Below are positions 34,370 through 44,604 of a stretch of DNA of 64,000 nt, piece after piece. Every line of letters starts with the position of its first letter. Within the stretch, counting starts at the first letter, position 1. A program made the position numbers and the translations under genes. Location of the stretch: contig OZ023187.1 of the NCBI GenBank assembly GCA_963995505.1, positions 9,201,176-9,265,175 of the forward strand, given 5' to 3'. The DNA is from Hypericum androsaemum (taxonomy: Eukaryota > Streptophyta > Magnoliopsida > Malpighiales > Hypericaceae). The notes below the pieces were generated by a model. It saw nothing but the letters and a program-made list of their open reading frames with translations, ran no database searches and had not been told where the DNA came from.

Positions 34370-36113
34370 TGATGCGTGTCATTTTGCATCTTTATTTGTT
34401 ATATTATTTATATTATTTTTGTTCTATTTTATATTTGCATCGTGATATTTTATTCTAGTTAAGTCGTGATAGTGGATATTTACACTATGTATTGTCTTGT
34501 AGGTGGTCAAAGTCTAAAGATCAAAATCGAGTACTGAGCAAATGAGTACCAGAACGAAAGGAGTCAAAGAAGAAGATTCAACCATGTGGACACGTACGCT
34601 GACACCCTGCCACATACGCTCAGCCTAGGAATCAGTTTTGGATGCGTACACTGGCACTCCAGCTCGTACGCCCAATTTAATGATTAAGATGTGGACATGT
34701 ACGCTCTGCTTCTTACACGAACACTCAGGTCTTCTATTTCCATTGGCCACGTACGCGCTACCCTCTCCACATATGCCAAATCTCTGCCATATCGGCAAAG
34801 TCAGTCGAATTATGCCATTCCTGCCACCAACTTTGGGAAGAATCGAGAACTAGGGTTTTTGACATTTGGGTTTTCTATATATACCCTGCTAGTTCTAGGT
34901 TTTGGACATCTATCTTTCCATTGACATTTTCTCTACACATTTCACTTGGTACTTGGTCCGGGTTTGATTTCTTCCTTTTACTTTATGCTTTTTATTCTGT
35001 GCAATATGATTATGTCAAGTATTATTACCATGAGTAGAGAGTAGTAACCTTTGAGTGCGGTGCCTGTACAACACGTTTTATGGGTTAGGTTATGGATTGA
35101 ATATGGAACATGGTTATTGTTCGGTATACATAATGCTTATTTCTTATTTCGTGTTGTTAAATTTGGAGTAGACCTATCCTATGAACCCTATGTCTTTGCC
35201 TCGCACCCTTGTGAAGATTAGGCATAGGTTATTGGTTCAAGATTGATAATATGGGAGGGGTTATATAATCATTAGCTTATTACTATCCTAGCGGACGTAG
35301 AGACGCCGAAAAGCCAAATAATACGCCTTAAAGTCTGGATAGATGAAACTCTTTGATAGATGATTCGTATGGAGGAACATAATAATTGATAAACTTAGGT
35401 CGTTGCCTCGCACCCTATATTTGTCGATTCAGTTATTCGTGACTTTGGTAGTTGCCTCGCACCCTTTCGTCACTGGTAGTACCTTAGTGATATGAATCAG
35501 ATCTGCAAGAAGCCTAAATTAATTAATAATTTTGTTTATGAGATTTTCAAGTCTGTTTAAGAAGTCAATTATGTGTTGATTTTGTTTTCTAGGAGTTCTA
35601 GTCTATTTAGGAAGTCTATTATGTGAGAATTTTATTTCTTTAAGAGTTCAAATCTATTTAGGAAGTTGCTAATGTGATAATCACATTTTTGAGCATTCCC
35701 AGAAGGACTAGATTTTTTTTATTAGTTTTCTTTTTTAGTCATATTTAGCTAGTTAGAAGTTTTGTTTCATTAGGAATTTTATGTAACATTCTGCCTATAT
35801 GTAGAGGCATTATCAATGAGAATGAGAGAAAGAATTTTGGATACAAAAATGTGGGCTTTGCTCTGTTGGTTCTTCGGAACTGTTGAACATAGTGGAGTAA
35901 TTCTGCCGCATTCACCTTCGACTTATCAAGCGGATCTACATCACCGTTTGTGGCATCTTAACCAAATCGAGGTTCTTATTTCCCTACAGCAGCGGGTCGA
36001 GGTTCTTCATATCGAGGTTCTTGCAGAGGCATAAATAGCGGGTCAAGATTTCCATCAATCTGAACGTAGAAGATCCGGCTTCCGCGTGGATCCATAACGG
36101 GGTTCACATTAGT

Positions 36114-36127
36114 TGGTATCAGAGCTT
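36114..36127 (+). other. Primer binding site, initiator tRNA-Met
   Basis: TGGTATCAGAGCTT starts two bases after the LTR end (ATTAGT TGG...). It matches the initiator tRNA-Met 3' end complement over 12 bases. Confidence 0.9.
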
Positions 36128-36337
36128 AAGCTCTACTTTAGATCATCTATCTTTAAATTTTGTTATTATATCTTTAGTATTCGGATTAGAAAGTTTCTTG
36201 TTCATACTATTTTAGTTGCAAAAAAATCAAAAAAAAGAAAGAAAGAAAAGAAGGCTTCCTAGAAAAGAAAGAGAAAGAAGGTTGTAAAAAAATTCTGAAA
36301 AAAAAGAGTGGAAGGAGCAAAGTTTCTGGGAAAAAAA

Positions 36338-36970
36338 ATGTCTTTGGATCAAGTATTGACAACAGAGTTCAAGAAGCTCAGCAAAAAGATGGACCAGATA
36401 TGGTGCAAACAAGAGCAACTACATGACGTTCCTAATTTGTGTAGGGGAAAACAAATTCAACCAAGGAAGATTATGGAGAACACCATTCACACTACTAAGG
36501 ACAAGGTATGTAGTTTTGATGATTTGGAGGTTACATCTGATGAGATTGTTGAAGAAGAGATTTTGATATGGGAAGAATTTGGAGAATATTCTATTAACTT
36601 GTTCGATGGAGATTGTTTTGATGAGCATGCCATGTCAGTTCTTTACTTGAGGGATTTGTTCAACGAATCAGAATTGGTGGATGTTCATATGAAGATGTAC
36701 TTAACTACTATTGATGGTGAACAAGAAGAACATATTGTTGTGGTTGACAAGGAAGACGTTAAATCAATATCTTACATGTCTCCTGATTTTTATGTTGAAC
36801 ATATCGACTTCTTGGGAGTGGACAAGTTTGATTATATTGGAGGTTCACCATTGATCAACTTCTGGAATAGTTTGAAGTTTAAAGAAAGGCTTATACGGAT
36901 TTGTAGGGCTTTGGCTTTTGAGTTGGAGATGACTTCAGACTGTTTAAGGTCGAAGTACTTGTTCTGTTGA
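36338..36970 (+). CDS. ORF of unknown function of the non-autonomous LTR element (210 aa)
   Basis: The first ATG in frame is at 36338, and the frame is open to TGA at 36968-36970. The N-terminal part has a heptad-like helical stretch (EFKKLSKKMDQIWCKQEQL). The middle is acidic (VTSDEIVEEEILIWEEFGEY). The C-terminal half contains FDEHAMSVLYLRDLFNESEL and SYMSPDFYVEHIDFLGVDKF, IGGSPLINFWNSLKFKERL. No CCHC knuckle, protease, RT or integrase motif is visible. A second copy of the C-terminal half at 37530-37967 keeps an open frame with mostly conservative changes, suggesting past selection on the protein. Frame sequence continues past the stop as CEDLRTNPFQEER next to the polypurine tract. Function unknown; a diverged gag is one possibility. 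Confidence 0.6.
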   Translation: MSLDQVLTTEFKKLSKKMDQIWCKQEQLHDVPNLCRGKQIQPRKIMENTIHTTKDKVCSFDDLEVTSDEIVEEEILIWEEFGEYSINLFDGDCFDEHAMSVLYLRDLFNESELVDVHMKMYLTTIDGEQEEHIVVVDKEDVKSISYMSPDFYVEHIDFLGVDKFDYIGGSPLINFWNSLKFKERLIRICRALAFELEMTSDCLRSKYLFC

Positions 36971-37529
36971 AACGGAAGGTTTCAAGTGCAGCCACGACAT
37001 TCAAAGATTTCATTTTGCTCTAGCATGGTTGTGAATTGGCAAAAGCATGATGAATGCGAGGATTTGAGGACAAATCCATTTCAAGAGGAGAGGATATGAG
37101 CATTCCTAAGAAGACTAGACTTGTTTTCCTTATTAGTTTTCTTTTTTAGTTATATTTATCTAGTTCGAAGTTTTGTTTCATTAGGAATCTTTTTGTAACA
37201 TTGTGCCTATGTATAGAGGCATTATCAATAAGAATGAGAAGAAGAATTTTGGATACAAAAACGTGGGCTTTGCTCTCTTGGTTCTTCGAAACTGTTGGAA
37301 CACAGCAGAGTAATTCCGTCGCGTTCATCTTTGACTTATCAAGCGAATCTATATCACCGTTTGTGGTGTCTTCACCAAATCGTGGTTTTTATTTCTCTAC
37401 AACAGTGGCTCGAGGTTCTTCATACCGAGATTCTTGCAGAGGTATAAACAGCGGGTCAAGATTTCCATCAATCTAAACGTAGAAGATCCAGCTTCCACGT
37501 GGATCTCCATCACCTTTGACTTGTACTAT

Positions 37530-37967
37530 GGAGATTATTTTGATGAGCATGCCATGTCACTTCTGTGCTTGAGAGATTTGTTCAACGAATCAAAATTGGT
37601 GGATGTTGTTCATATGAAGATGTGCTTAACTGCTATTGATGGTGAACAAGATGAACTTGTTGTTGTGGTTGACAAGGAAGACGTTCAACCAATATCTTAC
37701 ATGTCTCCTGATTTTCATATTGAACATATCGACTTCATGGGAGTGGACAAGTTTGATTATATTGGGGGTTCACCATTTATCAACTTTTGGAATAGTTTGA
37801 AGTTCAAAGAAAGGCTTGTGCAAATAAGTAAGATTTTTATTTTTGAATTGGAGATGACTTCAAATTGCTTATGTTCGAAGTATCTATTCTGTTGGAAAGG
37901 AAGATATCAAGTACAACCACAAAGTTTGAAGATTAAATCTTGTTTCAGCGTGTTTGATAATTGGTAG
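37530..37967 (+). pseudogene. Second, N-terminally truncated copy of the unknown ORF
   Basis: It begins fused to LTR sequence at about 37507-37530 and continues GDYFDEHAMSLLCLRDLFNE, MSPDFHIEHIDFMGVDKFDY and INFWNSLKFKERLVQ to a stop at 37965. It lacks the first half of the ORF. It extends further at its C-terminus (CWKGRYQVQP) than the first copy, whose TGA lies at the corresponding cysteine-tryptophan position, so the stop in copy one may be a point mutation. Confidence 0.7.
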
Positions 37968-38017
37968 CTTGATGTATGCGAGGATTTGAGGACAAATCTA
38001 TTTCAAGAGGAGAGGAA

Positions 38018-38661
38018 TGATATGAATCAGATCAGCGAGAAGCCCAAATAATGTAATAATTTTATTTTGTGAATTTTTAAGTCTGTTTAGGAAGTTCATT
38101 ATATTTTAATTTCATTTTCTATGAGTTCTAGTCTATTTAGGATGTCAAGTATGTGACAATTTCATTTTTAAGGTGTTCTAGAATATCTAGGAAGTCAGAT
38201 ATTTGATAATTTCCTTTTTTTAGGAGTTGTAGTTTATCTAGGAAGTCCCTTGTGGGATAATTTCGTTTTTAGAAGTTCAAATCTGTTTAGGATGCTATAA
38301 TTTTGTTTTGAGCATATCTCAATTCGAATTAGGAGTCGCTTGACTTTGCCTATTTATAGAGGCACAAACAGAATAAAGAGGACACACTTTTTGCTAAATA
38401 AAAATTCGTTAGTTTTGACACTCTTTTGGGTTCTTGCAGGCTGATCAAACCTTGCACGAACAACCACTTATCAAACGGTTCATCCACCACTGTTTGTGGC
38501 ATATTCGCTTTCAAATCTAGGTTTTTGTTTCCCTACAGCAGCGGGTCAAGGTTGTTCAATACCGAAGTTCTTGCAGAAGTGCAAACAACGGGTTGAGATC
38601 TCTATCATTCTGAACGTAGAAGATTTGACTTCCGCGTGGATCTGTAACGGGGTTCACATCA
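38018..38661 (+). repeat. 3' LTR of the non-autonomous LTR element
   Basis: It starts TGATATGAATCAGATCAGCG and ends GGGGTTCACATCA. The preceding TTCAAGAGGAGAGGAA is the polypurine tract. It matches 35488-36111 with small indels; its own first half includes several degenerate repeats of an AGGAAGTC...GATAATTT word. Confidence 0.85.
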
Positions 38662-38926
38662 CTTAGGAAACTCTGAATACCATCTCCTAATAAATCCATA
38701 ATTGAACCTGTCAACGTGTTAGGGTACTGTGCTCTTCTTTATTATTCTTGTATTCATCTCACATACCCTGATCTTACTTTTCTTGCTTTATTTTATTTCC
38801 CTTCATTTCTACTACACTTATAATCACCATTTGCGAACCTATTTTGTATCGATTCTTATGCCAATCCCTTTGTTCAAACCTACTTACTACTATATTATTT
38901 GCATACAATTGACCCCTATCAGTAGG

Positions 38927-39829
38927 TGACTCAATTTATGCTGAGATCCAGGAACTTTCTTGTAGTGGTCGACCCACCCTACGCCTAAATACCACTCTAT
39001 CACGCTTATCCCTAAAGTACATATGCCAGAAACACTGACTCAGTTTTGACCCATCAACCTGGGTAGTGTTCTATATAAGACCATTATGAAGATCCTAGTG
39101 AGCAGGCTGAGGCCCCTCCTAGATATGATGGTTAGTTTAACGCAGTCCTGCTTTATCTCAGGCCACTATATATCCGACGATATCGTCAGCAATTCGATGT
39201 CTCGCAAGCCTAGCCAATCCAGTTGGATGGTCATCAATCTAGATCTAGAGAAAGCTAATGACTGACTTAGCTAGGGCTTCGTCCACAAGACACTGACTCT
39301 GACATAACTTTCGATGCTCTTCGTTGACTAAGTTATGGAGTGTATCTTAACTACCACTATGCATGTCCTACAGAATGGTGGAAAGATTGAGATCTTTTCT
39401 TTATGTCACACGATCCGACAGGGTGATCTGATCTCCCCTACCTCTTTTTTTGTGCATGAAGTGTCTTTTGTATGCTATAGCGTAGCTTGTGTAGGAGGGC
39501 AGATATATCCCCATTTGGGTGGCACGTCGTGCCCATCCCTTATCTCATTTGCTTGATTCATATGTGCCAGTCATTGGTAAACTATTGTGGTGGTACGTGA
39601 CCTGTTGCTAATCTTTTGTAGTTGCTTGGGGCAGCGGGTTAACCTACTAAATCTAAATTCATGGTTTTCCAAACTTCAATTTAGAGTTTGCTAGTCAGGT
39701 TAATAATGTGATGGGTATTCCTTTGACCACAGACTTGAGATAGCCCTTAGGTGCCTCGATAGCTATTAAAAAGGGTTGACTCAGATCTACCATTCTATCC
39801 TCAAAAAGCTTCGGGGCAAGATGGCTGGA
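38927..39829 (+). pseudogene. LINE ORF2, reverse transcriptase part
   Basis: It continues the frame broken at 27943. Broken frames give TLIP-like remnants, then YKTIMKILVSRLRPLLDMMV, QSCFISGHYISDDIV, MVINLDLEKAND (the usual KLDLEKAYD catalytic block) and VLQNGG...IRQGDLISP (usually GIRQGDPLSP). The YxDD box is not recognisable. It ends at the TRIM insertion in the KLAGWK region (LRGKMAGW), which continues at 40127. Non-functional. Confidence 0.8.
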
Positions 39830-40126
39830 TGTATTGAGAATCCCACATCGGTTAAGACACGAGTGGGGGACAAGTTTATAAGTGCAGATAATCCACCAAC
39901 CCATCACTATAAGGTTTAGGGTTGGATATGGAGATTCTAACATGGTATCAGAGCGGGTTGATCCCGTGCCCATTGTTGAACTCGTACGACCTCTATTTCT
40001 CACACTTTGGTGAAGTCAAAGCCAGTGCAATCTTTGACCTGAGATGGGTCTCGTTTGAGGGGGCGTGTTGAGAATCTCACATCGGTTAAAACACGAGTGG
40101 GGGGCAAGTTTATAAGTGTAGAGAAT
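39830..40126 (+). mobile_element. TRIM (terminal-repeat retrotransposon in miniature)
   Basis: The first LTR is 39830-39942 (TGTATTGAGAATCCCACATC to GATTCTAACA). It is followed at once by TGGTATCAGAGCGGG (39943-39957), an initiator tRNA-Met primer site. A polypurine-like TTTGAGGGGGCG precedes the second LTR at 40066, which starts TGTTGAGAATCTCACATCGG and is cut off after about 60 bases. It lies inside the LINE frame, joining MAGW and KARRLRLARL. No coding capacity, as usual for TRIMs. Confidence 0.85.
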
Positions 40127-41803
40127 AAGGCGCGTCGCCTGAGGCTTGCCCGCTTGGTCTTGTCCTTTATCTCATCTCATACGATACAGACTAACTTGCT
40201 GCCCATTAATTTATGTAAAGATATGGATCAATTTTTTGAGACTTTATTTGGGGTTCCCACCAGGATCGGCAGCATATGCATCTTATCAGCTAGACACTAT
40301 GTGCCTCCCCAAGCTATCCTAAGAGGTGGGTGGCCTTGAATTCCAGCTAATGCAACACATCAATGTGGCATCCTTCGCCAAGCTTCCATAGAGACTCCTC
40401 CAGACTGAGGACATCCTCTGGGCGTGAGTCTTGATTGGCAAGTACTAAAACAGACATACTATCTTGGAGCCTCACCTAGGTTGGACGCTTCTCGATATAG
40501 TACCTGGATAGAGACATGTGTAGTGAGGAGGCCACGCCACCAGCTGACCCAATCTAGAGCCAGATTTGGGCTCTAAGCATATACGTTTATTCACATGGTT
40601 ATTTTGTCATGAAAGGTTGATAAAAAATGTAGAGCAATCATTGAGGCACTTTACGGAGGATGGTACGTGCCTTAGGTTTAGTATTTATATTGAGTCGGTG
40701 ATATATATGTCTCGTGATTGTAGGTTTTCTAGGGCGGTATATGAAGCCCTTCTTTCACAGCCTCCACGAGACTTCTACAGGGAGACAAACCCCCGTAGGT
40801 AGCTCTGGGCTAACATCTCGACAACTAGTATCCCTATTTATGGTCCACCCTGGGTGATGACTTTTATGACGACGTGCTGGTGGCTGTGGAGACGGCAGAA
40901 CGATGCCGCCTTTTGGCCAGGCATTACCATGGGGCATCCCCCCTTCTCATCATCTCACAGTCATAGGCGTTTGACTCGATTACGCCACTTCCCCTTAAAT
41001 TCAAGATTTTGGTCTCCTGGCAGCGAGCCCTATAGTGCTTTGTAAAGCTGAATGCAAATGGAGTTTCGATAGGTAACCCGGGACTAGTAGGTGCTAGAGA
41101 TATTATCCTAAACTTTGGTTGTACTTAAGTGTGCAATTTTGTCGAGGGCGTCGGGAGATGTACCTCTTTGGCTACGTAGCTCTAGACGCTCATCCTCGGA
41201 CTTGAGGTGACTTGGGAAAGGATACTTCTAAGAGTCCAGGTGGAGATGAATTCGTCATTGGCCATCCTCTGCGAAGGACGCGACGTTGATCGAGATCATA
41301 TCTTGCCGATCCTGACCTTTAGGGCTCGAGAGCTACTTACGAGGGATAAGGAGACCGATATCTAACGTGAGGGCAACCATGTGGCGGACTCGCTATCAAA
41401 GCATGCCCTGAAGATTTCATATGACTGTCTTGTATTTAATATATCTTTAGCTTCTTGTATTGATGTGTATGTTGATGAGTTTCGAGGAGTTATTCTCCCT
41501 CGATGTACTAGTAGGATTTGTGATAGGGACCACACGAAATCAATTTTAGTGATATCCACGTCAAGCCTGGTGCTCTTTCCTTCCCGCGGGTTTTTTCAGC
41601 TGGGTTTTACCGCGTGAGAATTTTACTAGGGGCGATAGTCGCAACCTCGAAAAAGTAGATTCTGTGCCAAATAGTAGCCATTACAATGATGAACTAGTGA
41701 GACCTTTATTTAGGATGGGTAGAGGATAGGATGCTATTTAGGATGTAATTATTTTTTCATGTTTGTATACAAGGGTTTGTCTTCCATTTCAAAAACAATA
41801 ATT
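40127..41803 (+). pseudogene. LINE ORF2, zf-RVT and RNase H part, and 3' end
   Basis: Broken frames show SFISSHTIQTNLLP (the conserved end of plant L1 RT). A zf-RVT region follows at about 40590-40800 (WALSIYVYSHGYF, HFTEDGTCLRF, CRFSRAVYEALL), then WVMTFMTTCWWLWR. An RNase H domain lies at 41040-41410 with KLNANGVSIGNPGLVGARDI and REGNHVADSLSKHA. The 3' UTR follows, with GTATACAAGGGTTTGTCTTC and an A-rich end near 41803. Stops are frequent. Confidence 0.82.
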
Positions 41804-43654
41804 ATGCAGCTCGAACTCTCTTGATAAAAAACGTACACAAGGGTGAAACAGGTACATGAAGGCATGCAATCTCTAGTAAAGTGGAAGCCAAAAAATGAAT
41901 CTGACAACCGAACAAGTCCTTACCGGTACATCCCAAACAAAGTGAACATCTTCGGACATACAATTCTACGGCATAAGTTTTAAAGAAAGAAGACAGCTAT
42001 CAATGCAAAGTTGACCATAATATATGTGCCTCATTTTTTTTTTCTATCATCGGTGACGGTTTTGAATTCAATGGGGACTACATAAAAGTTATGCCCATGG
42101 TCTGGGCCAAATTTGGGCCATAAGATTTACTTTTTAAATTTTATTTTCAGATCTGACGATCATTATCATTCGAGAGTACAATAATATTTTTACCCATAAA
42201 GATCCAACTAAGGATTCCAAAAAAGTCTCTCATTTTTTGCCCATCCTCTTTTGAAATTGCCACACAAAAAATTACCAAAAAGCCTACCTCTCTCTCCAAA
42301 CACAGCCTCTCCTCTCCTCTCTATCAAAAACCATAGACCATCACGAAAAGAGCCGCTCGCTCTCCACTTACGACCCTCCTCTCGAAGCAACATGCTCTGA
42401 TTCGGACAAGTTCAGATTTGTCCTTCATAAAGCCAAGGAGTTTCACAAGCTAGATACGCACCCTCTAATTCTTCTTCTTTTATTTTCTTTTTTATTTTTT
42501 ATTTTAGGGTTTTCTTTTCTTAATCCCCTCTAAAAGAAACAAACAAGAACCATCGATAAATTTGTCGGTGGTTTTAATTTGGAAAAATTATTCTCAAGTC
42601 CCTCGGGTTTATTTAAATATACTAAAAATTCTTCCCTATTCACAAAATACATTTCAAAGTCCCTCTAGTTTACTTTTATTTCAAAGTCCCTCTAGTTTGC
42701 TTTTAAAAAGTCCCCCCTCCTATAAACAAAGACAACTCCTTATACCCATTTTTAGCACAAATTTCATCCAAAAGAACAAAAGACAACTCCATTATATTCA
42801 TTTCATATAACTATCAATTGCATAAATTATCAAAAACTCACAATTATTTATAACAATAAATGAGAAAGTACGAAGCTTCCACCGATTCATCAAGAAAATG
42901 CTATAAAAAAATTCATTCAAAGTAATAACATAATGAAGAACGTCAAGATAGCAAATTTATGGAACCAAAGAAGGGAACACATGGAATTAATTAAGCAAGT
43001 GCATTGGAGAGGGAGTCTTATTATTTGGGTTCAAGATTAATCGACTGGGTTGGAGAAGTTCGGTGAAATAGACTTATATTTTTTATTTTTTTTAGGGGCT
43101 GTCTTAGATATTTTTACTGTGGGGTGGAAGTTTTTCTTTCCATCTTGTCTAGCCGATAAATTTCTTCCTGCGCTTGCTTTATTTCTATTCCACCCTTGAG
43201 AATTGCTCCTCATTCCAACCTTGAAATATGCTTTTCATTAGCTTTAACTTATAAACTAGTCGATGCGTGCAAAACGTGATAATACCCGGGTCGCTCTTAT
43301 CATATCTAAAAGTGATGCTTGAATCGAAGTACCTCCAACGAGCAATTAAGAAGTTTGAAGAGTTTTGGGCCAAGTTCATTGAATTCATTCTTAAATTCAT
43401 GGTGTCGATATCATCCTCCCTTTTGAAAAAGCCAATTGAGGGAAATTTGTGATTTTTTTTTTAGAATAGGGAAATTTGTGAATTGACTACAATTGAATAA
43501 GCCAAAGTTCCACACAAAGAATCTCTCCAAATTTCCTCCCTCCTCCACATACTTTTGATCCATCTAAGTTTAGGATTTGTCATTTTAGTTCCATGTATAA
43601 GAAGAAAACCTACATTTGCATACCCTGCCAATCTCATTGCTTTTTATATGAGAA
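41804..43654. other. Stretch without a supported gene
   Basis: A+T-rich, with a pyrimidine-rich patch at 42215-42330 and a short duplication of TTTCAAAGTCCCTCTAGTTT at about 42652-42700. A frame at 43267-43452 has no recognisable domain. Nothing else is identified. Confidence 0.45.
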
Positions 43655-43920
43655 AAGTACACTTTAGTATCCTATAATTTGATATTTTTTGTATTTAAGC
43701 CATGTGCTTTAAAGTTTTCTGTGGTTGTTTTTGTTCGGACAGGTCTCAGTCCCGGGCAGCTGCCCCGCCATTTGGCCATCCACGTAGTCCAACATCACTC
43801 AAAACGATATCGTTTGGCGTCCGTCTCGTTGGTTAAGTCATCGTTGATGTGGTGTATGATAAATTACCAAAATAGTCTCAAAATATAAAATATATATAAA
43901 AAATAACCATCTTCCTCCCA
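43655..43920 (+). repeat. Dispersed repeat family R2, copy 1
   Basis: This stretch resembles 60815-60948 plus 61494-61640 (the sequence into which Cassandra inserted). Shared words are AAAAGTA(C/T)ACTT, TTTGTTCGGACA, GGGCAGCTGCCCCGC (versus GGGTAGCTGC...CCCCGC) and a later TGACGTGGTGTATG-type word with GGTAAATTA. There is no coding frame. Confidence 0.55.
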
Positions 43921-44400
43921 CCTTCACCGTCTTCCTGCTCCATGCCTCCATTCCACCGGCAGAACTTGAGAATTCAATAAAAACAAATCAGGGGACTAAA
44001 CTTTCAATTTTGAAACAGTAGGGACTAAAATAGTATTTTAAATAAACTTCTAGACTAGACTAAAGATATTGGACAGTCCAATACTGGACAGATCTATTTA
44101 AACTAGCTGCCTTATTTTGTGTTTGGTAACTTCACTACAGGATTGGACACGTAGTACAGTTCTCTGTTTGGTACATGTAACAGTACAATCTGTATTTTAT
44201 TAAAGACAAAACTACCCTTCACTATAATAAAAGAGAGTATTCATCAATTTTGAGTAAAATTAATCATCTTAGTTACACCAAAAATTGTTGTAACCCAACA
44301 AAAAATTGTTGAAGCTTTGCCTCAGGTATTTCAGTTCTTCCTTACTCCCGTTCTTCTCGATTCTTTGATTTGAGGATTAGGGTTCCTCCGGGTACTTCAT
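43921..44400. other. Stretch without a supported gene
   Basis: Nothing coding is recognised. Short A+T-rich sequence with TGTTTGGTA words at 44110-44185 could be one end of a transposon, because a roughly similar inverted sequence lies near 45830-45850; the match is too weak to annotate. Confidence 0.35.
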
Positions 44401-44415
44401 TTTGAAAGGTCCAAT

Positions 44416-44600
44416 CGCGTGGCCAAGATTCAGAAGATCTTCATATCGGCGCTAAGCTTCACAATGACAGAGGGAAAGATTGTGTCGTGGGTCAAATGGG
44501 CAGGGAGAAGGCCGTCATCGCCATCCTCGCCGAGTTCGAGGAGGAAATTGCCTCCACCAAGACAAAAGCGAGGACATCGTCTTGGAGGAGAAAAGTAACA
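44416..44600 (+). pseudogene. Fragment of plastid-type dihydrolipoamide acetyltransferase (pyruvate dehydrogenase E2)
   Basis: One frame (44416-44505) reads VAKIQKIFISALSFTMTEGK and IVSWVKWAG, matching the start of the E2 lipoyl domain in plant plastid enzymes (family pattern IREIFMPALSSTMTEGKIVSW). Another frame from 44511 reads AVIAILAEFEEEIASTKTKA, matching the end of that domain (GSAIALLAE...EIAEAKAKA). The centre, including the lysine that carries lipoyl in the DKADMDVE region, is missing. E2 passes acetyl groups to CoA in plastids. This is a deleted, frameshifted gene fragment, probably captured or retroposed; no exon boundaries are evident. Confidence 0.72.
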
Positions 44601-44604
44601 GCGT

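Larger units (their letters stand above)
35488..38661 (+). mobile_element. Non-autonomous LTR element with an unknown ORF, LTR-int-LTR-int-LTR
   Basis: It is flanked by a perfect CTTAG duplication (35483-35487, 38662-38666). LTRs start TGATATGAATCAGATC: the first at 35488-36111, a partial middle one at about 37095-37507, and the last at 38018-38661. An initiator tRNA-Met primer site follows the first LTR. The interior encodes one protein of unknown type, present complete once and partly a second time, each ending in a GAGGATTTGAGGACAAAT and purine tract. No gag or pol domain is recognised. The tandem layout with two truncated middle parts fits unequal recombination followed by deletions. Confidence 0.85.
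27944..38921 (+). mobile_element. Athila-type Ty3/gypsy LTR element, decayed, with a nested LTR element
   Basis: It is flanked by a perfect target duplication GTAGG (27939-27943 and 38922-38926) lying inside the LINE frame. The 5' LTR is 27944-29356. The 3' LTR starts at 34370 and is split by another LTR element. The primer binding site resembles the tRNA-Asp type used by Athila/Tat elements. Contents are gag (29469-30505), aspartic protease (31205-31750) and a late frame (32460-33069). The polypurine-like AAGTGTGGGGGTG sits directly before the 3' LTR. RT, RNase H and integrase are absent, so most of pol was deleted. Confidence 0.92.
34370..38921 (+). repeat. 3' LTR of the Athila-type element, split by a nested element
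   Basis: LTR sequence runs 34370-35487 and resumes 38667-38921, ending CCCCTATCA before GTAGG. The break carries the 5-bp duplication CTTAG (35483-35487 and 38662-38666) of the nested LTR element. Compared with the 5' LTR it has many substitutions, so the Athila insertion is old. Confidence 0.88.
27196..41803 (+). mobile_element. L1-type LINE, decayed and interrupted by three younger elements
   Basis: The pieces 27196-27943, 38927-39829 and 40127-41803 form one continuous plant L1 ORF2 when the nested elements are removed: end of the endonuclease, reverse transcriptase, zf-RVT and RNase H. It is 5'-truncated and ends near an A-rich stretch at about 41790-41803. It is interrupted by the Athila-type element (27944-38921, itself interrupted) and the TRIM (39830-40126). 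Many stops and frameshifts show great age. Confidence 0.85.
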
